64,000 nt of DNA from Merdibacter massiliensis. GTDB taxonomy: Bacteria; Bacillota_I; Bacilli_A; Erysipelotrichales; Erysipelotrichaceae. The notes beneath the pieces were generated by a model, which was not told the DNA's origin, did no database searches, and worked only from the letters and a program-made list of their open reading frames with translations. Positions within the stretch are counted from its first letter, which is position 1, and each line of letters starts with the position of its first letter. The DNA is taken from the NCBI RefSeq assembly GCF_900155395.1, contig NZ_LT699728.1, forward strand, positions 62,001 through 126,000. The letters run 5' to 3'. The position numbers were made by a program, and so were the translations under genes. This document shows positions 17,508 through 25,751 of this stretch, piece by piece.

Positions 17508-18049
17508 CGTTTTCCCTCCTCATACTCCTGTGCTGTAAAACCTCTGCGTTTCCATTCTGCTAATATGCGTTCAATATAATCCAGACTTCGTTTATCATAG
17601 ACGCCTGCTTCATACAAGGCATACAAGATCATCTGTTGCTCATACACATCCAGCCATGAGGCGATACGCTGCATTTCTGCTGAACTCAAAGGACGCGCAA
17701 ATTCCGTTTCAAACTCATCAAACAATGATACGGTCTGTACATTTTGTTCAATTTCATGTACAGAAGCATAGACACCGCTGATATCAAAAACAAGCTTGCC
17801 TTCTTTCAATTCAATTTTCAGATATCCTTTTGCACTCAAAGAAGAAAAGATCTCGTCGACATGTTCATTATCGCTTTGCAATTTGGCAGCAATCACATCA
17901 TGGGTGATCAATTGCCCTAAGCCATTGAAATAATCGATCAACAGCAATGTCAATGTTTCTTCAGGAAGCAGATTCAGTGACGCAAGTTCACTCAAGATCC
18001 ACGTGCGCCGATCAAAATAGGGCGCATTCCATGTCGTATCATGCTTCAT
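17504..18049 (-). CDS. dnaD: DnaD-domain replication protein
   Basis: 181 residues. The N-terminal winged helix (about 10-90) ends with LSAKGYLKIELKEGKLVFDIS; the C-terminal DnaD domain is seen in FARPLSSAEMQRIASWLD and YIERILAEWKRRG, the latter being the family's DNA-binding end. In Bacillus DnaD acts in primosome assembly at origins. It overlaps the preceding ypmB-like gene by 11 bp and nth by 4 bp, so the three form one operon. Confidence 0.9.
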   Translation of the reverse strand: MKHDTTWNAPYFDRRTWILSELASLNLLPEETLTLLLIDYFNGLGQLITHDVIAAKLQSDNEHVDEIFSSLSAKGYLKIELKEGKLVFDISGVYASVHEIEQNVQTVSLFDEFETEFARPLSSAEMQRIASWLDVYEQQMILYALYEAGVYDKRSLDYIERILAEWKRRGFTAQEYEEGKR

Positions 18050-18506
18050 CGCTCATCACTTCCCTTTCATAGATCACTTCTTTGCTGTCATAATCCACTA
18101 ATACGATGCGATCCGTACATTGTGCCACATACGCCGGATTTTCATAACCGTAGCCCAGCGTGATCTTTTCAACCGTATAGCCTTGTTTGGTCAATTCTTG
18201 TTGGACCCCTGCATCATCTCTTGTCGTTTTTGTACGCGTCGTAATGACCTGGGCATCTTCATTGAACCAATAATAAGAGGAATCATCTTCCCCTACATAA
18301 GTGATATAACGAAATACATGCCGCTCTATTTGACCGATCGCTGTATGTGTATCCTTGATCTGTTGAATCTGATCCGTAATTTTTTTCTCATATGCTCGGG
18401 ATGGTCCGCTGATGTTCAAGGCCCATAAAACAGCAATGATAAACAATAATAGAATAAATAGCGCACCGCTAAACGCAATCTGCGCTGGATTGATCTTTTG
18501 TTTCAT
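18039..18506 (-). CDS. YpmB-like membrane-anchored protein
   Basis: 155 residues from the ATG at 18506, 8 bp after AAGGAGG; the upstream in-frame ATG at 18551 has no such site. One N-terminal membrane helix (FSGALFILLLFIIAVLWAL) and an external domain with the pattern YTVEKITLGYGYENPAYVAQC. Position directly before dnaD-nth matches ypmB of Bacillus, and size and topology agree (DUF5590-type). Function is unknown in the family. The operon promoter was not identified; a terminator for the upstream operon ends about 45 bp before it. Confidence 0.75.
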   Translation of the reverse strand: MKQKINPAQIAFSGALFILLLFIIAVLWALNISGPSRAYEKKITDQIQQIKDTHTAIGQIERHVFRYITYVGEDDSSYYWFNEDAQVITTRTKTTRDDAGVQQELTKQGYTVEKITLGYGYENPAYVAQCTDRIVLVDYDSKEVIYEREVMSDEA

Positions 18507-18551
18507 CTTTGGATCCTCCTTCCTCATGTTTTTAATTATACACGAATTCAT

Positions 18552-18582
18552 ATAAAAAGAACAAGTGAATACCTGTTCTTAA
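18552..18582 (-). terminator. Terminator of the yqeG-mtnN operon
   Basis: AAGAACAGGTATTCACTTGTTCTTTTT on the minus strand, directly after the mtnN gene. Confidence 0.75.
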
Positions 18583-18588
18583 TAAAAG

Positions 18589-19272
18589 CTATGCTTTAGG
18601 CAAAGCTGCCATAAATTGTGCACAAAATTGTGCGCTTCTTTCACTTGCCACTTCCTTATATTTCTCAAAGGAAAGTGCATTTTCCTCTTTCCATGCAACA
18701 TCGCTCAAAGAGCGTAAGATCACATAAGGCACTTGATAATGCGTGCATACCTGGGCAACGCTGCCTGCTTCCATCTCTGCACAAATTGCTTGTGGATAAC
18801 ATTGGAGAAGCCCTTTTGCATAAGTTTTGTCAACGAAACGATCTCCGCTGACGATCAAACCGACATGGGAGGATAGTGACATTTTTTCACTGACTTGTTT
18901 AGCCAAAGCAATAAAGTCTGCGTCAGCGCTAAACCATAATCCTTTTCCTTCTTCTCCATCTAATGCACTGGTATCATAGTCATATTGTACGATCTGTTCA
19001 CTGATCACAATGTCCAGCACATCCGCTGTGGAAGCGAGCCCGCCGGCTGTTCCAATATTGAGCACGGCATCAATGGCGAAATGTTCCAAGGCAATCGTTG
19101 TCGTCATAGCACTGGCACCTTTCCCGATACCGCTTTTCATCACGACGACATCCTGTCCCTGTAACTGGCCGCATACAAAATAAACACCTGCATACGTTAC
19201 TTCTTGTACCTGGTGCATCGTATCTATGATGGCACTCACTTCTTCCTGCATCGCTGCAACGATCAAGATCAT
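18589..19272 (-). CDS. mtnN: 5'-methylthioadenosine/S-adenosylhomocysteine nucleosidase
   Basis: About 227 residues from the ATG at 19272, which overlaps the methyltransferase stop (ATGA). The beginning MILIVAAMQEEVSAI and the blocks KSGIGKGASAMTTTIALE, NIGTAGGL, VSGDRFV and CAEMEAGSVAQVC are diagnostic; the Asp in LRSLSDVA is the catalytic acid. It removes adenine from MTA and SAH, clearing by-products of methylation. Placement beside a SAM-dependent methyltransferase is coherent. The longer upstream reading belongs to another frame of the methyltransferase. Confidence 0.95.
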   Translation of the reverse strand: MILIVAAMQEEVSAIIDTMHQVQEVTYAGVYFVCGQLQGQDVVVMKSGIGKGASAMTTTIALEHFAIDAVLNIGTAGGLASTADVLDIVISEQIVQYDYDTSALDGEEGKGLWFSADADFIALAKQVSEKMSLSSHVGLIVSGDRFVDKTYAKGLLQCYPQAICAEMEAGSVAQVCTHYQVPYVILRSLSDVAWKEENALSFEKYKEVASERSAQFCAQFMAALPKA

Positions 19273-19973
19273 TGTATTTTCCTCCTGCAAATATAAAACT
19301 GTTTCTCTCCGGGAACGATTCCCTCCTGTGTAAAATCCGTTTTGACCTGTACGCTGAACTGGCACTTGTGTAATTCTTCCAGGATCCATTCAGGGTCATA
19401 TACACGCTGTACATGCTGTTCTAACTGATAGTTTCCATCACCGTCATAGAAAGCAAAGGTCTGATAGATGCGGTCATCCTCGCTTTCAATGCTCCATTGA
19501 TAATCGTGTCCGTCAATGCAGCCCGTTTCATTGTATTCTTCCATGAATTCCTGTAAGCGATCCATGCTGTGCATATCTACGATCAATGTTCCACCAGGTA
19601 CCAGATGAGCATAGCACTGAATAAAAAACTGCCGTACTTCTTCTTTGGTCAACAAATAATTAAAGCTGTCGCAAAGACAGAGAATGGCATCATAGCTGCC
19701 ATTGGGCAGCGTGCGCATATCGCCGCAGGACCACTCTACCAGTTCACTGCCTGCTTTTTGTTTTGCCTGCTGGATCATTTGTTCGCTCAGATCAAAAGCT
19801 TTGATCTGATATCCCTCTTTGGCTAATGCGATCGTGATCTCTCCGCTGCCGCACGCAGCTTCCAGGATCTTTTTGCCATGCACATTCTCATCAATCAATT
19901 TGACCCAGGCTTTGGTTGCCGTTTCATCTTTGACCAGAGCATCGTAATACGATGCCAATACCTCATACATCAT
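19269..19973 (-). CDS. Class I SAM-dependent methyltransferase
   Basis: 234 residues. The SAM-binding motif ILEAACGSGEITIALAKEG is at about residues 36-54, with the acidic motif AFDLSEQMI after it and the post-motif DAILCLCDSFNYLL. The substrate is not evident. Common in this position in Firmicutes, after rsfS and (in some lineages) next to ribosome-biogenesis genes; in Bacillus the equivalent is YqeM. Start may be the first or second ATG. It overlaps rsfS by 11 bp. Confidence 0.85.
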   Translation of the reverse strand: MMYEVLASYYDALVKDETATKAWVKLIDENVHGKKILEAACGSGEITIALAKEGYQIKAFDLSEQMIQQAKQKAGSELVEWSCGDMRTLPNGSYDAILCLCDSFNYLLTKEEVRQFFIQCYAHLVPGGTLIVDMHSMDRLQEFMEEYNETGCIDGHDYQWSIESEDDRIYQTFAFYDGDGNYQLEQHVQRVYDPEWILEELHKCQFSVQVKTDFTQEGIVPGEKQFYICRRKIQ

Positions 19974-20301
19974 AACGGCTCACCGGCAGATCTGCATACA
20001 GCTTCTCTAAATGATATACATTGCGTTCTTTCTGCTCAAAAATATGAACAATGATCTCATCTGCATCGATCAAGATCCAGCGGCTGTCGCGGTTTCCTTC
20101 CATATGATTGATCCGCATACCAGCTTCCGCTAATCGATCCCGTACATTATCAGCAATGGCAAATGTCTGACGTACATTGGATCCGCTCGCAATGACGACT
20201 TTATCCACCGAAGGATTCAGCTGAGAAAAAGCGTAGATCAAAATATCTTCTCCCTTTTTCTCATCGATTGCTTTTAAAATGATTTCTAGCTTCTCTTTCA
20301 T
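19963..20301 (-). CDS. rsfS: Ribosomal silencing factor RsfS
   Basis: 112 residues of the Iojap/RsfS family, which binds L14 and blocks subunit joining when nutrients are scarce. The conserved stretches KVVIASGSNVRQTFAIADNV and GNRDSRWILIDADEIIVHIF are present. It abuts nadD (start right next to its stop) and overlaps the methyltransferase. Confidence 0.95.
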   Translation of the reverse strand: MKEKLEIILKAIDEKKGEDILIYAFSQLNPSVDKVVIASGSNVRQTFAIADNVRDRLAEAGMRINHMEGNRDSRWILIDADEIIVHIFEQKERNVYHLEKLYADLPVSRYDV

Positions 20302-21327
20302 TTATTTCTCCTTTTTCAGATACGTTTGTTGTTCATGTTTGACGCGTAAGAAACCTTGATATAGATCACGTTTGCATAAAGCAATTTGTTCGCTTGTATC
20401 GTAGCCTCTGCCTCGTTCCAGCTTGTCAGCACAAAATATGATCATGGCATAGGGCGCCGTGCTTTCTCCTTTGACATGATGATAAATGGCATGCAGAATG
20501 CGACGGTCATTGACCCCGTACCAGCGTTTGGCTAAAATACTGCCAACATAGCCGTGCCAGACAGCAGGTGATTCTTCACATAGAGAAGGAAAAAACTGAT
20601 GCATCCATACAGACAGTCCCTCTTTTCCAAATTCTTTGCAGATGTCGTGCAGCAGCCCGATCTGATAGGCAATCTTTGGATCATTTCCACTTGCCAAAGC
20701 TAATTCTACTGACAGCTCAGCAACACGTACACAATGAGCATAGCGTTTTTCTGAAAGATGCGCAGCAACCACACTTTCCAAATATAAGCCGTGCTGTGCA
20801 ATGTATGAGCGAACACCACGATGCAATGCATACCATTTTTTCCCTTGACGAATCTCGCTCGAGCTGACATCTACCAATTTCATCTTATGATAGCATAACG
20901 GATAAACACTTTCTAACGGATTGCCTTTTCTAGAAAAAACGATCATCGTCACACGTCTGGTCAGCTCTTCTGCATCTTTCCAATCAGCCAGTTGCGCAGC
21001 CTGATCCGAACCGATCAGCCAGTAAAAATGAAAATCCGGATAGTTTGCCTGCAAAGCGCGCACCGTATCGATCGTGTATGACTTGCCTTCCCTGTGTAAT
21101 TCCAATTCGCAGCAGCGTATATGACGATAAGGGGCAATCGCTCTTTTCACCATGGCCGCGCGATGGCTTGCCGGGGTCAGTTTTCGATCTTTTAAAGGCG
21201 TATCCTTTGCAACCATCAGCCAAACTTCATCCATCCCCATATGCAGCGCTTCCTTGGCTATCTGCATATGCCCGGCATGGATCGGATCAAAGCTGCCGCC
21301 TAAAATGGCTATTTTTTTCTTTCTCAT
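20302..21327 (-). CDS. nadD: NadD-YqeK fusion: NaMN adenylyltransferase plus HD-domain hydrolase
   Basis: 341 residues. The N-terminal about 195 residues are NadD (AILGGSFDPIHAGHMQIA with the nucleotidyltransferase GxFxPxHxGH, and SSSEIRQG), which converts NaMN and ATP to NaAD. The remaining about 145 residues form an HD domain equivalent to YqeK (HCVRVAELSVELA, LLHDICKE, WHGYVGSILA), whose relatives hydrolyse diadenosine tetraphosphate. In Bacillus these are adjacent separate genes; here one open frame joins them with no stop. It lies in the yqeG-yqeH-yhbY-nadD-rsfS operon and overlaps yhbY by 4 bp. Confidence 0.93.
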   Translation of the reverse strand: MRKKKIAILGGSFDPIHAGHMQIAKEALHMGMDEVWLMVAKDTPLKDRKLTPASHRAAMVKRAIAPYRHIRCCELELHREGKSYTIDTVRALQANYPDFHFYWLIGSDQAAQLADWKDAEELTRRVTMIVFSRKGNPLESVYPLCYHKMKLVDVSSSEIRQGKKWYALHRGVRSYIAQHGLYLESVVAAHLSEKRYAHCVRVAELSVELALASGNDPKIAYQIGLLHDICKEFGKEGLSVWMHQFFPSLCEESPAVWHGYVGSILAKRWYGVNDRRILHAIYHHVKGESTAPYAMIIFCADKLERGRGYDTSEQIALCKRDLYQGFLRVKHEQQTYLKKEK

Positions 21328-21608
21328 AGACCCATCAGATTCTTTTTGCTGCGGCGGTACAATACAAACGTATGTCCGACGATATGTACGATCTCGCTTC
21401 CTGTTTCATTTGCCAAGATCTCGGCTGCTTCTTTCGTCGTAATCGGCGCCGTTTTTAATAAATTCAATTTGACCAGCTCATGGGCAGTTAAAGAATCTTC
21501 TAATGTATTGACCAGGTTATCTTGGATCCCGTCTTTTCCAATCTGAAACAAAGAACGGTAACTCTGCGCTTCTTTGCGCAGCATTTTTTTATCTTTTGCA
21601 TTTAACAT
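21324..21608 (-). CDS. yhbY: Ribosome-associated RNA-binding protein YhbY (CRM domain)
   Basis: 94 residues forming one CRM domain: KKMLRKEAQSYRSLFQIGKDGI, the KLNLLKTAP strand and VGHTFVLYRRSKK are typical. The family associates with pre-50S particles. Located between the YqeH GTPase and NadD as in Bacillus, but without the aroE gene that often separates yqeH and yhbY there. Confidence 0.93.
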   Translation of the reverse strand: MLNAKDKKMLRKEAQSYRSLFQIGKDGIQDNLVNTLEDSLTAHELVKLNLLKTAPITTKEAAEILANETGSEIVHIVGHTFVLYRRSKKNLMGL

Positions 21609-21609
21609 A

Positions 21610-22692
21610 TTAAATCATCGCCTTTCTAAATGTTACATTGATATCTGCATTGACAAATACATGCACTTCCTGGATGTTCCCGCTGATGCAGAACCAGCCT
21701 AGTCCATGTATGACCACATCCATCTTCGCTTCTTTTTTTACACAGTCAAAGCGTTTCATCTGATGGAAATCATGATCTAACGAAGGAGCTAGCAATTCTC
21801 CCAGATGTTTCTCCCATAAAGCGTCCGCTTTTGCCTGCTTTCCTCGATGGATCTTTAATTGTTCGCTAAAATATGCTACTACGGTTGCCTCTCCGCGTAC
21901 CATCACATCCAAACGTACCATGCCGCCTAACGCATAGCTTTGATTTTCATATAGCTGAAAAACTCTTGGTTTGAGCGTGCGGAAAGGAATGATCGTCTTC
22001 AACAATGCATCTGGCACATGTGTCAACAGTGAATCATTTCGAGTAAGTCCCGGTGTATCGAAGATCTTATAGCCCTCCATCTGTATTTCTACAAAATCTA
22101 AGGTCGTTCCCGGATGTGCCGATGTCGTTAGATCGCTGTGTTCGCAAAGAGCATTCAACAAAGTGCTTTTCCCGGCATTGGCCATTCCCATGACAATGAC
22201 ATCCCGCTCATTGCGATAAAGTTCGATCGCATGTTTCACTTCATCAACAGAATGATTCAATGGATCATTTGCACCTTTGACCAAGTTCCCGCAGAATACG
22301 ATCCCTTCTACGCGAATGCCTTCTTCTTTTAAACGGCGCATGACAAATTGTGCCAGTTTTTCATCTGCCAAGGTATGCGGCAGTAAATCACGTTTCGTAG
22401 CAACCAGAATGATATCTTTATTTGGAAGATGACGCGTGATCCCCGGCAGCAGGTTTGCTTCAAAGTCAAAAAGGTCCACTACCCACAAGATCAAGGCATC
22501 CTGCTGTGCGATCTTCTGCAGTACCTTATTGGGATCAATTCCGCGCTGCATCGAGATCATCACATCATCATAATGACGAATCCGAAAACAACGCTGACAG
22601 AACTGCGCATCCTCTTTGGGCGTATAGCCGATAGCCTCTTTATTCTCGCTTTGCAAAGCAGCTCCGCAGCCTTTACAATATCTTGTCATCAT
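21610..22692 (-). CDS. yqeH: Ribosome-biogenesis GTPase YqeH
   Basis: 360 residues. An N-terminal zinc finger (CKGCG, later FCQRCF) precedes a circularly permuted GTPase: the TKRD base-recognition motif comes first, then GMANAGKST (P-loop) and DTPGL. The C-terminal about 140 residues are the RNA-binding region. YqeH helps mature the 30S subunit. The start overlaps the yqeG end by 20 bp; two successive ATGs, with GGGGGAA just upstream. Confidence 0.95.
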   Translation of the reverse strand: MMTRYCKGCGAALQSENKEAIGYTPKEDAQFCQRCFRIRHYDDVMISMQRGIDPNKVLQKIAQQDALILWVVDLFDFEANLLPGITRHLPNKDIILVATKRDLLPHTLADEKLAQFVMRRLKEEGIRVEGIVFCGNLVKGANDPLNHSVDEVKHAIELYRNERDVIVMGMANAGKSTLLNALCEHSDLTTSAHPGTTLDFVEIQMEGYKIFDTPGLTRNDSLLTHVPDALLKTIIPFRTLKPRVFQLYENQSYALGGMVRLDVMVRGEATVVAYFSEQLKIHRGKQAKADALWEKHLGELLAPSLDHDFHQMKRFDCVKKEAKMDVVIHGLGWFCISGNIQEVHVFVNADINVTFRKAMI

Positions 22693-23209
22693 AGTTCCCC
22701 CGTTTCAACTTTCCTTGTTTTTCTAACAGCTGAAAGATCATATTCTCAAAAATACGATTGATTTTGGTACATTTCAGGTCACGTTTAGCGACCGGTTTGG
22801 TCAAGATCGTATAAAATCCCATACGGTTTGCTCCTAACATATCGGTTAACAACTGATCGCCTAATACGGCAATCTGCTGTGGAGCGTACCCCAGTTCTTT
22901 CACCATTTTGCGATAAGTCAACTTCAATGGTTTTTTGGCAAATGGATAACATGGCGCATGGAATTCTTTTGCGAAGGTCTCCACGCGCTCTTTTACATTG
23001 TTGGAAACAAACGCTATCTGCATGTCATTTTGTTTCACTTTCTGAATGAAGGTACGTACATCATCATCTGGATGTGCACAATCATGTGCGACCAATGTAT
23101 TATCGATATCACATACTAATAGACTGATCCCTCGTTGTTTCAGCTTTTCCACATCGATGGCACGATAGCTTTCCACATAATAGTCTGGTGTAAACAGCTT
23201 CATGAACAC
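22673..23209 (-). CDS. yqeG: YqeG-family HAD phosphatase
   Basis: 178 residues of HAD subfamily IIIA. Motif I is VCDIDNTLVAHD, motif II is in AFVSNN, the Lys in FAKKPLKLTYRK, motif III in VLGDQLLTDML. First gene of the operon with yqeH, yhbY, nadD-yqeK, rsfS, methyltransferase and mtnN. GGAGGGTG precedes the ATG and a TATAAT (23230-23235) is the probable -10. Substrate unknown in the family. Confidence 0.93.
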   Translation of the reverse strand: MFMKLFTPDYYVESYRAIDVEKLKQRGISLLVCDIDNTLVAHDCAHPDDDVRTFIQKVKQNDMQIAFVSNNVKERVETFAKEFHAPCYPFAKKPLKLTYRKMVKELGYAPQQIAVLGDQLLTDMLGANRMGFYTILTKPVAKRDLKCTKINRIFENMIFQLLEKQGKLKRGNYDDKIL

Positions 23210-23348
23210 CCTCCTTTTTCGTAAAAAATATTATAACATAAGGAATGTACAATGGTAAAGAATCCATACAGCTCCTTTTTCACATACAAGGAACCAACTA
23301 TGTTATAGTATAGTTGACAACCAATATAACAGAAAGAAGGGATACAGC

Positions 23349-24371
23349 ATGCAGCAATTAAAGATCCTCTTGATTGGAGGAACCGGAACCATATCGACAC
23401 CGATCTCTGCATCATTGAGCAAAATGGAGAATGTCGATCTCTATGTATTGAACCGCGGACATCGGCCGCTGCCGGCAAATGTGCACCAGATCGTATGTGA
23501 TGTACATGATTTTGCAAAGATGAAAGAGCTTCTTGCCCCGTATCATTTTGACATCGTATGTAATTTTTTAGTGTACCATCCGCAAGAAGCACAAGAACAA
23601 ATAGCACTCTTCAAGGATAAGATCAAACAATATATCTTCATTTCTACCGTTGTTACCTATGATCATGAAACAGCGGTCATGATCAACGAAGATCATGTAC
23701 AAGGAAATAAATATTCTTTATATGGAAGAGAGAAAGCACAATGTGAGAAAATCTTTCTTGATGCTTATGCACGTTTTGGTTTTCCGATCACGATCGTTCG
23801 TCCTTCACAAACTTATGGATATGACCGCATCCCGCTCAGCGTAAAAGGAAAAACATGCTGGAGCGTCATAGACCGGATCCTGAATGACAAGCCGGTGATC
23901 GTTCACGGGGATGGAAAGAGCACCTGGCATTGTACCCATACTTTAGATTTTGCACATAATTTCATCCAACTGATCAACAATGAAAAGGCAATCGGTCAAG
24001 CAGTCCATAACATCCATCCCGATGTCGTAAACTGGGATATCATCTATCACTCTATCTATCAGTATGTACACAAACGCCCGCAGATCATCCATATTGCTTC
24101 TGACACCTTGGCATTGTCACAAGTGTATGATATTCGATCTTCCATATTAGGGGACAAGCAGTATTCCAACCTCTTTGACACATCAAAGATCCATAAATTG
24201 ATTCCAGATCCCCGTTATGAGATCACCATCACCAAAGGAATCGAACAATATTTTTCCTATATGCAGCAGCACCCGGAAAAGCAGCTCAAGGATGAACAAT
24301 ATGACCAATGGTGCGATTCCTTGATCCATCATTATTTGACGTTTTGCAAACAGCTGGATGGAAAGATATGA
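23349..24371 (+). CDS. NAD-dependent epimerase/dehydratase (extended SDR)
   Basis: 340 residues. The Rossmann entry is ILLIGGTGTIS, and the Tyr-Lys pair is in YSLYGREKAQ, with IVRPSQTYG after it. Similar proteins act on nucleotide-sugars or as RNA-binding SDRs; the substrate cannot be read here. It is a single gene with AGAAGGG before the ATG, divergent from the yqeG operon and convergent with the deacetylase gene with which it shares a terminator. Codon composition resembles the core neighbours. Confidence 0.85.
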   Translation: MQQLKILLIGGTGTISTPISASLSKMENVDLYVLNRGHRPLPANVHQIVCDVHDFAKMKELLAPYHFDIVCNFLVYHPQEAQEQIALFKDKIKQYIFISTVVTYDHETAVMINEDHVQGNKYSLYGREKAQCEKIFLDAYARFGFPITIVRPSQTYGYDRIPLSVKGKTCWSVIDRILNDKPVIVHGDGKSTWHCTHTLDFAHNFIQLINNEKAIGQAVHNIHPDVVNWDIIYHSIYQYVHKRPQIIHIASDTLALSQVYDIRSSILGDKQYSNLFDTSKIHKLIPDPRYEITITKGIEQYFSYMQQHPEKQLKDEQYDQWCDSLIHHYLTFCKQLDGKI

Positions 24372-24372
24372 T

Positions 24373-24416
24373 AAAAAGCAATGGCATCTGATCATCAGAT
24401 AACCATTGCTTTTTTA
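24373..24416. terminator. Bidirectional terminator between the SDR and deacetylase genes
   Basis: AAAAAGCAATGG and CCATTGCTTTTTT arms enclose an ATCTGATCATCAGAT inner palindrome between convergent genes. Confidence 0.85.
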
Positions 24417-25706
24417 TGTGATATGATCGACCGTATCAAAACGATAGCCTAATCTTTTCATCTCTTTTATAAAATCATCAAGTGCCAGATAATTTCCTTT
24501 ATTGGTAGGATGCAGCAAATAAATTGCGCCATTATGATAATGTGCCAGCATCGTATCCAATGCTTCTTCTTTGCTTACATCACTGCCGTAATCATAATAT
24601 GCATGGCTCCAGAAGAACGTCCGATATCCGAGATCATGGACCATTTTCAAAGCACGTTCACTGCATGCTCCCCTGGGAAAACGAAAGATCTTCTCCATTG
24701 GTTCCCCAACCACCTCCAGATATGTTTTTTCTTCCTGCGTCAGTTCTTCGACAAAAGCATCCACGCTTTCAGCATTGGCCAAAGTCGTCATATCGTAATG
24801 ATTCCATGTATGATTGCCGATGATATGTCCATTGTCTACCAATGCATTAACAAATTCACTTTCATCGCGAATATAATTTCTTGTTAAGAAAAAGGTTGCT
24901 TTTACATCATTGGCATCGAGCACTTCCGCGATTTCTTTGATATAGGTCGTATCATTTCCACCTTCATCAAACGTCAGGTATAGGACCTTTTCGTCCTTTC
25001 CTTGATAATATGCTGCATAATTTGCTAACCATTCTGCACTTTTTGCGGCCGTGGTTCGCTGATGATCCTTTGACTTGTTGAACCACCATTCAAACATGGT
25101 GTTGTCAAACATATCGTGATGATAGGCTAGTTTCGTATTCAGCGGATTTTCCAAGATCTCAACTTTGCGAGTTGCTGTAGCTTTGTTTCCATGCCGATCT
25201 TGTACTTGATAATGTACTTCATAACTCCCGCTTTGATTAAAATTGATCGTAGAAGAACTCTTGACTTGATCGCTGATATCTCCGTCACAATTGTCATACG
25301 CCAGATATCCTGGTTCCTCATAATCTTCCCCGATGAAGATCCGCATGGATTCGTCTCCTTTTAAGCGCAGATCCGGCGCTTTTTTATCCGTGACGATCAC
25401 TTTCCTTCTGACTTCTTTATCTGCATTATCTAAACGGTATACGACCTCATACGTCCCCATCTTTTCCGTATCTACCTGATTGTCTATTTGAATATGCGCT
25501 CCATTGTCCATGAAACGATATGTGCTTTTTGCCCCCGGATCTTGATAGGTCTCATTTACGTTGATCGTCATTTCTTTTGCCCCGATCAACTCTAAAGTCG
25601 GGATAAAGAGTCCGCTGAAAAACAACAAGCGAATAAGCAATCCGAGAAACAGGGCAATGATAGCTGCTATGATCGTATATACGATGATGCGACAGCGTTT
25701 GCTCAT
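24414..25706 (-). CDS. Membrane-anchored polysaccharide deacetylase with two DUF5011-type Ig-like domains
   Basis: 430 residues. One N-terminal membrane anchor (about 8-34), two tandem Ig-like domains of the DUF5011 type (about 45-105 and 112-185; each contains TYxDPGAKS/YEEPGYLAYD and a GxYEVxYxV strand), then a NodB domain. Catalytic motifs are LTFDEGGND, GNHTWNH and RFPRGA. The E in FDEG instead of FDDG resembles PdaA-type muramic-acid deacetylases, so a peptidoglycan substrate is likely. It lies 45 bp after the FAD oxidoreductase and may end the murF operon. Confidence 0.87.
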   Translation of the reverse strand: MSKRCRIIVYTIIAAIIALFLGLLIRLLFFSGLFIPTLELIGAKEMTINVNETYQDPGAKSTYRFMDNGAHIQIDNQVDTEKMGTYEVVYRLDNADKEVRRKVIVTDKKAPDLRLKGDESMRIFIGEDYEEPGYLAYDNCDGDISDQVKSSSTINFNQSGSYEVHYQVQDRHGNKATATRKVEILENPLNTKLAYHHDMFDNTMFEWWFNKSKDHQRTTAAKSAEWLANYAAYYQGKDEKVLYLTFDEGGNDTTYIKEIAEVLDANDVKATFFLTRNYIRDESEFVNALVDNGHIIGNHTWNHYDMTTLANAESVDAFVEELTQEEKTYLEVVGEPMEKIFRFPRGACSERALKMVHDLGYRTFFWSHAYYDYGSDVSKEEALDTMLAHYHNGAIYLLHPTNKGNYLALDDFIKEMKRLGYRFDTVDHIT

Positions 25707-25751
25707 ACGTCCACCTCAATGTATACGTATGTGGCAAGACAAGAGAATATG

